46,581 bases of DNA, taken from the NCBI RefSeq assembly GCF_002873455.1, contig NZ_MCUN01000021.1, positions 1-46,581 on the forward strand. Reading direction: 5' to 3'. This document shows, piece after piece, positions 42,070 to 46,581 of this stretch (position 1 is its first letter; every line of letters begins with the position of its first letter). The stretch comes from Vibrio splendidus (GTDB taxonomy: Bacteria > Pseudomonadota > Gammaproteobacteria > Enterobacterales > Vibrionaceae). The notes under the pieces were generated by a model. That model did no database searches. It was not told the DNA's origin and saw only the letters and a list, made by a program, of their open reading frames with translations. The position numbers and the translations under genes were made by a program.

Positions 42070-42903
42070 CTAGAGCATCTTGATGTATTGCCCCGGCGTG
42101 TAGCCATTGGCCTTTTTGAAGTGCCGATGAAAATGGCTTTGATCATGGAAGCCACACTCTTGAGCCGTATCTGAAATGGTGTGCCCTTGTTTTAGTAACT
42201 TACGCGAAAGCCTTAACCGAGACTGGATTTGATACGCATGCGGCGGAAGGCCAAACTTTCTTTGAAAGGAGCGCACTAAATGAAACGGGCTCAAAGCCGC
42301 CAGTTTAGACAGCTCATCTAAAGACACATCGGCTTGTGGAAAATCATCTAGAAACTCTTTCACCAAGACAAGCTGGCGTTGAGCCTTCCCATCGAAATGA
42401 GGATTAAGCGGAGATTTACCATGTCGGCTAATCAGTTTAACCAACATCCCGTACATCAAAGTTTCTCTTAGCAGGCGATTATCTGATTCATCAATCGTGT
42501 TGAAAACTAATCTGAGCTGATTAGCGAGTTCAGGATCTTCAACCACCGCTCTTGGGAAATAAGGTGCACCATAATTTGGTAAGTTAAGTTCTTGCGTGAT
42601 CTTGGCAAGTTGATCTGGAAGTGGATACATTGCACGATACGCCCAACCACCTTCAGTGGCAGAGTGTCCGCTATGAACTTCATCAGCGTTGACCAGAATG
42701 ATTGCATCTTGAGGTGCGACATGATGCCCTCCCGTTCGATAGAAGCGCTGAGCACCCTGCTCAATCACACCGAGTGTGTAACCCTCATGGCTGTGACGTG
42801 AAAAATTCTGCTTTTCGTATTCTGCATTGAGGATTTCAAGACCACCGAGCTCTTCTGTGATCTTATATTCGGCTTTCTCTTTAGAACGCTTTTTGTTATC
42901 CAT
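42070..42903 (-). CDS. AraC-family transcriptional regulator
   Basis: A 277-residue regulator with an N-terminal cupin-type ligand domain (NFSRHSHEGYTLGVIEQG...VNADEVHSG) and a C-terminal AraC DNA-binding domain (LDELSKLAALSPFHLVRSFQRKFG, then ISDTAQECGFHDQSHFHRHFKK, both helix-turn-helices). The last residues are GYTPGQYI. It is transcribed toward azlCD and probably governs their expression. Start: ATG at 42903; in-frame TTG (42915) and ATG (42909) codons lie upstream. Confidence 0.88.
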   Translation of the reverse strand: MDNKKRSKEKAEYKITEELGGLEILNAEYEKQNFSRHSHEGYTLGVIEQGAQRFYRTGGHHVAPQDAIILVNADEVHSGHSATEGGWAYRAMYPLPDQLAKITQELNLPNYGAPYFPRAVVEDPELANQLRLVFNTIDESDNRLLRETLMYGMLVKLISRHGKSPLNPHFDGKAQRQLVLVKEFLDDFPQADVSLDELSKLAALSPFHLVRSFQRKFGLPPHAYQIQSRLRLSRKLLKQGHTISDTAQECGFHDQSHFHRHFKKANGYTPGQYIKML

Positions 42904-43046
42904 AACCATCCACAAGCCTTTTAATTGTCGAGCGACTTATCAGTCTACTCTATAGGCTCTTTCAGCTTTTGTACAAAATTGCGCATTTAGTCGTTAATAC
43001 GTTTTTGGCCGTGGAATTAAACCGCTCGATAGCACTTTCTAATTGC

Positions 43047-43062
43047 GAGCAAGATCTTGCTC
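43047..43062. promoter_or_regulatory. 16-bp perfect palindrome
   Basis: GAGCAAGATCTTGCTC reads the same on both strands. It lies 82 bp before the small lipoprotein gene and 144 bp from the divergent AraC gene, so it could be an operator for either. Confidence 0.4.
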
Positions 43063-43144
43063 TGTAAGCACTTGGCGAAAAATTGACAAATCAAAGGCTT
43101 AATCATGCTCATAATTCGCACCAACCATTGGCAACCGTTAAAAA

Positions 43145-43486
43145 ATGATGAAGAAAACCTTAGCATTGCTCTTTTTATTAAGCCTCACTGGCTGTACGCA
43201 CAATCAATCGAAAGCACTGAGCATGAACTCATCGTCGGTTAACACATACCCGCAATCGATGTCCAACTTGCAACTGTGCGACACCTTGTATTACGGAAGA
43301 TCGAGCAACCAAACACTCGCCGCGATTGGAAGTGAATTTAATCGAAGAGGATTATCAAAAAGTTGGTGTGATACCGAAACCAATAAGCTTTATCTAACAA
43401 AGACGATTGATTGGGTTGCTGAACAAGTAGAAGACAAAGAAAATTCAGAGGAAGAAGCGTCTGCTGTTGTGTTGCCTGCGAATTAA
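43145..43486 (+). CDS. Small lipoprotein of unknown function
   Basis: A 113-residue protein with a lipoprotein signal peptide (MMKKTLALLFLLSLTGCTHNQ, lipobox LTGC, Cys17). The mature part contains QLCDTLYYGRSSNQTLAAIG and RRGLSKSW, a pattern repeated in several short Vibrio lipoproteins, and an acidic tail. No function is known. The ATG pair at 43145 and 43148 leaves the exact start open. It has its own terminator. Confidence 0.72.
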   Translation: MMKKTLALLFLLSLTGCTHNQSKALSMNSSSVNTYPQSMSNLQLCDTLYYGRSSNQTLAAIGSEFNRRGLSKSWCDTETNKLYLTKTIDWVAEQVEDKENSEEEASAVVLPAN

Positions 43487-43508
43487 AGCCGTTTACTAAA
43501 AACGGCTT
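43485..43508. terminator. Terminator after the small lipoprotein
   Basis: AAAGCCGTTT (43485-43494) pairs with AAACGGCTTT (43499-43508). The stem overlaps the stop codon; only three T follow, so it is modest in strength. Confidence 0.65.
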
Positions 43509-43537
43509 TGTAGTGAAGATTGGAGACGATATACCAC

Positions 43538-44461
43538 TCAAACCTTCGCCAGTTTAATACGGCGCCACAATCTTCCATCGATGGCCGACAAGCCAATAGC
43601 GATCAACAACATGCCAACAAAGTGAATCACTTCTAAAGACTCATTGAGGAATAGAGAACCAAGCAAGATGGCGGAAACAGGCACTAACAAAGTAACGAGT
43701 AGCACATTGGTCGCACCTGCCAGTTCTAGAATTTTAAAGTACAGAACATAAGCGACCGCTGTCGATAAAACTGCAAGCCCAGCGATAGCCGCCCATGTAT
43801 CTCCGCTCATTGCTACCACATCAAGTGGACCATCCACCATTAACGCAACAGGGGTTAAAACCATCGTTGATGCTGTCACTTGCCCTGCCGCTGTGATAAT
43901 CGGATTGATCTTCATAGTTTTGAATCGACGACCGTACACGCCTGCAAAAGCGTATGACAAAGCAGCCGCGATGATAGCTAACTGAGCAATTAAACTGCCA
44001 CCTCCGCTCAGAGCAGGCAACCCTATCATCACAACCACACCAACAAAACCAATGCCGACACCCACAAGTTTTAGCGGTGTTACACGCTCATCAGGTAATA
44101 GTATTCCTGCCACCACAACCGCGAAGATCGGTGTCGCTGCGTTAAGGATCGATGCTAACCCAGACGCGATTTGAGTTTGCCCCCATACGATAAGCGCAAA
44201 CGGGACGACATTATTGAGTAAACCCATTCCTAAAAAAGCTCCCCAAACACGCAACTCTTTAGGCGGGCGAAGCCCTATCATCAAAGCAATAATCCACAAA
44301 GTGATGGCGGCAATTCCTACTCTGAGCACGACTATAGTTAACGGAGGAAGATCGGTAACCACAACACCAACGAAGAAGAATGATCCCCCCCATAACATGG
44401 AAAGAAGAATCAGCATTGCCCACACACGAGCGTTCATTGAAATATTAATAGTCGATGTCAT
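43538..44461 (-). CDS. DMT-superfamily (EamA) transporter
   Basis: A 307-residue inner-membrane carrier with ten predicted helices and two EamA repeats: MLWGGSFFFVGVVVTDLPPL starts the first and the second begins near residue 157 (LIAQLAIIAAALSYAFAGVYGRRF). Such proteins export metabolites or drugs (RhaT/YdcZ-like group). The substrate is unknown. Transcribed divergently from ada. No strong ribosome binding site is visible. Confidence 0.86.
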   Translation of the reverse strand: MTSTINISMNARVWAMLILLSMLWGGSFFFVGVVVTDLPPLTIVVLRVGIAAITLWIIALMIGLRPPKELRVWGAFLGMGLLNNVVPFALIVWGQTQIASGLASILNAATPIFAVVVAGILLPDERVTPLKLVGVGIGFVGVVVMIGLPALSGGGSLIAQLAIIAAALSYAFAGVYGRRFKTMKINPIITAAGQVTASTMVLTPVALMVDGPLDVVAMSGDTWAAIAGLAVLSTAVAYVLYFKILELAGATNVLLVTLLVPVSAILLGSLFLNESLEVIHFVGMLLIAIGLSAIDGRLWRRIKLAKV

Positions 44462-44677
44462 GGTTCAGTTCACTCTCTAATAATTGGTATGTGATCAATC
44501 TTAGCGACCCACAGAAATACAAAACATCCGATTTTTGCGTTATATCTATATTGTTCAATCCAAGCGCTATTGAGCCTCAAGTGCTTATAATAAAATTAGT
44601 CAGCAAGAAACGGATGGAACCATCACCGAACATGCGGTTAGATAATGATAGACCAGTAACTAAGTAGAGATTAAGCC

Positions 44678-45742
44678 ATGCCAATGCCACCAGAACTCGA
44701 AATGAGAAAAGCGATAGCCGTCAGAGACAAATCTTTCGAAGGGCAATTTTTCTATGGTGTTATCACTACGGGTGTTTATTGCTTGCCATCATGTTCTGCG
44801 AGGCCTGCAAAACCTGAGAACTTGAGGTTCTTTGAAAGCATTGAAATGGCGATGTTGGCAGGCTTCAGGCCATGCAAACGCTGCCACCCTTTTCCGGGAA
44901 ACTCTCGAGTGGAAAAATTGGTAGAAGTTGCGCGCCACATTGAAACGCACGCTGATGCGAAACTCACACTTTCTAGCTTAGGTGAAATTGCGGAGTTATC
45001 TCCCTCACGATTACAAAGGCTGTTCAAAGAAGCATTCGGAGTGTCGCCTAAAGCGTATCAAGATGCCGTTCGAATGCGTCACTTCAAGAGCTCTCTAAAA
45101 CAAGGGGACGGCGTAACCGATGCCATCTACGCCTCTGGGTTTGGCTCAATCAGCCGTGTCTATGGAGAAGCAACTCGCAACATCGGCATGGCACCAAAAG
45201 CCTATCGAGCAGGAGGCGCTGGCGAAACGATCAATTATGCATGCCGCCAAACCTCACTCGGTTTCATGATGATGGCTGCGACCGATAAAGGCGTCTGCTT
45301 CGTTCAATTTGGTAACGATGAACCTGCGCTATTAGAGCAGCTAAGTAGCGAATTCCCAAAAGCTGAGCTAACAATTTCGGCTTCACAAGATACGCCCGAG
45401 TTGGATTTCTGGATAGAAGCACTCGATCAGCACATCAATCAAGGCGCCCCAAGGCCTGATTTGCCACTGGATATTCGAGGTACTGCATTTCAGATTAAGG
45501 TATGGCAGTTTTTATTGAGCATCAAAGAAGGCGATATTGTGAGCTACAGTGAAGTAGCCGATGAGATCGACAAACCAAAAGCCGTTCGAGCGGTAGCATC
45601 AGCTTGTGGTAAAAACCGAATTGGCGTGCTGATACCTTGCCATCGCGTTCTGAGAAGCAATGGCGAGCTAGGTGGATACCGTTGGGGATTGGAACGTAAA
45701 CGAGCCCTGTTAGATAAAGAGCGATTGGCACGAGACAAGTAA
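44678..45742 (+). CDS. ada: Ada: DNA methyltransferase and transcription activator
   Basis: Bifunctional Ada protein of 354 residues. The N-terminal zinc domain has the four Cys (Cys35 in VYCLPSC, Cys39, and Cys66/Cys69 in RPCKRCH), the first being the acceptor of methyl groups from phosphotriesters. An AraC-type helix-turn-helix domain follows (about 85-180; LTLSSLGEIAELSPSRLQRL and AIYASGFGSISRVY). The C-terminal O6-methylguanine methyltransferase has the acceptor Cys321 in IPCHRVLRSNG, the same number as in E. coli Ada. It repairs alkylated DNA and activates its own regulon once methylated. AGAG precedes the ATG. Divergent from the DMT transporter, which might be co-regulated. Confidence 0.96.
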   Translation: MPMPPELEMRKAIAVRDKSFEGQFFYGVITTGVYCLPSCSARPAKPENLRFFESIEMAMLAGFRPCKRCHPFPGNSRVEKLVEVARHIETHADAKLTLSSLGEIAELSPSRLQRLFKEAFGVSPKAYQDAVRMRHFKSSLKQGDGVTDAIYASGFGSISRVYGEATRNIGMAPKAYRAGGAGETINYACRQTSLGFMMMAATDKGVCFVQFGNDEPALLEQLSSEFPKAELTISASQDTPELDFWIEALDQHINQGAPRPDLPLDIRGTAFQIKVWQFLLSIKEGDIVSYSEVADEIDKPKAVRAVASACGKNRIGVLIPCHRVLRSNGELGGYRWGLERKRALLDKERLARDK

Positions 45743-45814
45743 GATCTACAACGAACTGAAGACCCATCTGAAATAGCACCGAGAAGTCGCCGCTAAAAAG
45801 CTTCAGATAGCAAA

Positions 45815-45843
45815 AAGCCGCTCATTAAGAGCGGCTTCTTTTA
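45815..45843 (+). terminator. Terminator after ada
   Basis: AAGCCGCTC (45815-45823) pairs with GAGCGGCTT (45829-45837), followed by a mostly-T stretch. Confidence 0.85.
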
Positions 45844-46296
45844 TGTGATGCTTGCAACATAAGTCAGCATAACTCAAAGGCACTTTCAAATAGTTAAGAA
45901 AAAAATTGCAGTATTAATTCGCATAAGATTGCACCAAAAGCCTGCAAATTTTAACCGATATTGAAATCAAGCGTTGTAAAATTACCACATAAATATCAGC
46001 TAACTGAGGTCTTATAAATCGTGCAAGGCTCAGCTCTGTAACGCGTTTCTGGACAGGAATGAGATACAGACTTCGCTAAATTAGCATGTAACGGATAATT
46101 TGAGGTATTGCAAAGCCTCTAATGTAGTGACAAGTTCAGCGTATCACTACAAGCACTAACAAAACACGAATTAGCCAGAGGATGGCAAAATCACTTAGCT
46201 CCATATCCAGCTTTGATGGTTCAGGCAACCTTAATCTTTCATTGCGTAATGCGCAAAGATCCAATGGCTGGATACCTATTCATCTATAGTTTAAAC
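45844..46296. other. Hairpin-rich non-coding region
   Basis: No gene was recognised in this 453-bp stretch, but it contains a series of perfect or near-perfect stems: TGTAGTGA/TCACTACA (46123-46151), GCCA-GAGGA-TGGC (46174-46186, loop resembling a CsrA/RsmA GGA site), and TATCCAGC/GCTGGATA (46204-46274), which encloses ATCTTT-CATT...AATG...AAAGAT (46234-46260). Such consecutive stems suggest a structured RNA or a recombination-type site, but no Rfam-type signature known to me fits. Confidence 0.45.
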
Positions 46297-46575
46297 TCAT
46301 AACCCTTCATGAAAGAAAGCGTCAATGACTCTTGCTATTTGTCGTGGCGTTTTAACGTAAACTTTAATGTTGCCACTTCGTTTGGAGGTGTCATAAACAA
46401 ATGATTCCTCTTTACATAGAGCACTGTACCGCTCAATATCGTGCTTTGTTTTACTAATACTAATGTATTGCTTATTTAAGTCAGCTCTAACATTTATGTG
46501 AAATGAACGACCATCAGATGTAGTTATGCGTACACACTCCGATGTCAGTTTATGTTTTGAGGTTCTGTCGCAAAC
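46297..46575 (-). pseudogene. Coding-like frame without a start codon (right edge)
   Basis: On the minus strand, 92 codons are open between an in-frame TAG at 46576-46578 and the stop TGA at 46297-46299. None of the codons is ATG, GTG or TTG. The translation looks protein-like (CVRITTSDGRSFHINVRADL near the start, then KQYISISKTKHDIERYSALC, with an ending RQIARVIDAFFHEGL). It could be a gene remnant, the 3' end of a frameshifted gene extending past the window, or use a rare start such as CTG or ATT. No family is recognised. Confidence 0.35.
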
Positions 46576-46581
46576 CTAGTT

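Noticed and set aside
44455..44667. 70-codon ORF between the DMT gene and ada
   Set aside because: Antisense-overlaps the DMT start, atypical composition, no domain; most likely the ada promoter region.
46020..46200. CsrB/CsrC-type regulatory RNA
   Set aside because: Only one or two GGA hairpins are seen where those RNAs carry many.
45844..46296. Integron attC, group II intron or retron RNA
   Set aside because: No RYYYAAC/GTTRRRY pair, no domain V signature and no reverse transcriptase or integrase gene; left as an unexplained structured region.

Overview
The window looks like chromosomal DNA from a marine gammaproteobacterium, most likely a Vibrio close to the Splendidus clade (inference from AT-rich spacers, a VolA-type lipase, an AhpC/AhpF pair, a chitin-oligosaccharide deacetylase and secreted sulfatase and nuclease genes; no 16S or tRNA gene is present to confirm it). 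Coding density is high, and there is no rRNA, tRNA, CRISPR array, intact insertion sequence or prophage. The first gene (lipase) is cut by the left edge.

Layout. 1-6.9 kb: lipase; a minus-strand operon of a small NrtS-like membrane protein, a soluble chemotaxis-type signalling protein and an EAL phosphodiesterase; a long gene-poor spacer; a secreted multidomain endonuclease I; an RlpA-like lipoprotein. 7.3-12.2 kb: membrane Fe-S protein, a VOC protein, and ahpC-ahpF behind a clear OxyR site. 12.2-16.5 kb: an amino-acid module (LysE exporter divergent from an Lrp regulator; a sodium symporter followed by L-serine dehydratase). 16.8-21.9 kb: MFS transporter, tandem SnoaL/NTF2-fold protein, porin and LacI regulator, read as one uptake/conversion unit with a 13-base motif (one mismatch) before both the MFS gene and lacI. 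22-25 kb: DUF4345 protein plus secreted sulfatase, divergent from an outer-membrane barrel; then a globin. 25.4-29.6 kb: VOC protein, LysR regulator divergent from a GH4 6-phospho-glycosidase and ChbG deacetylase, and SoxR. 29.9-35.5 kb: lipoproteins, a DCC thiol protein, an unlisted 31-residue membrane protein, a COQ8-type ABC1 kinase, a divergent periplasmic glutathione peroxidase, DUF3429, GNAT and LysE. 35.6-39.5 kb: Wzx-like flippase, GT2 and GT4 glycosyltransferases (surface polysaccharide). 39.6-46.6 kb: viroplasmin-type RNase HI, NIPSNAP, AzlCD with an AraC regulator, a small lipoprotein, a DMT transporter, Ada, then a hairpin-rich spacer and a coding-like fragment with no start codon.

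Themes. Redox and damage defence recur (AhpCF, SoxR, globin, glutathione peroxidase, Ada). Uptake and polymer-use modules each have a local regulator. Many 3' untranslated regions carry short tandem repeats, mostly 7-mers, directly ahead of terminators or hairpins. The best candidates for something undescribed are the nrtS-MCP-EAL operon, the MFS-SnoaL-porin-LacI unit, the 31-residue membrane protein and the hairpin cluster at the right edge.
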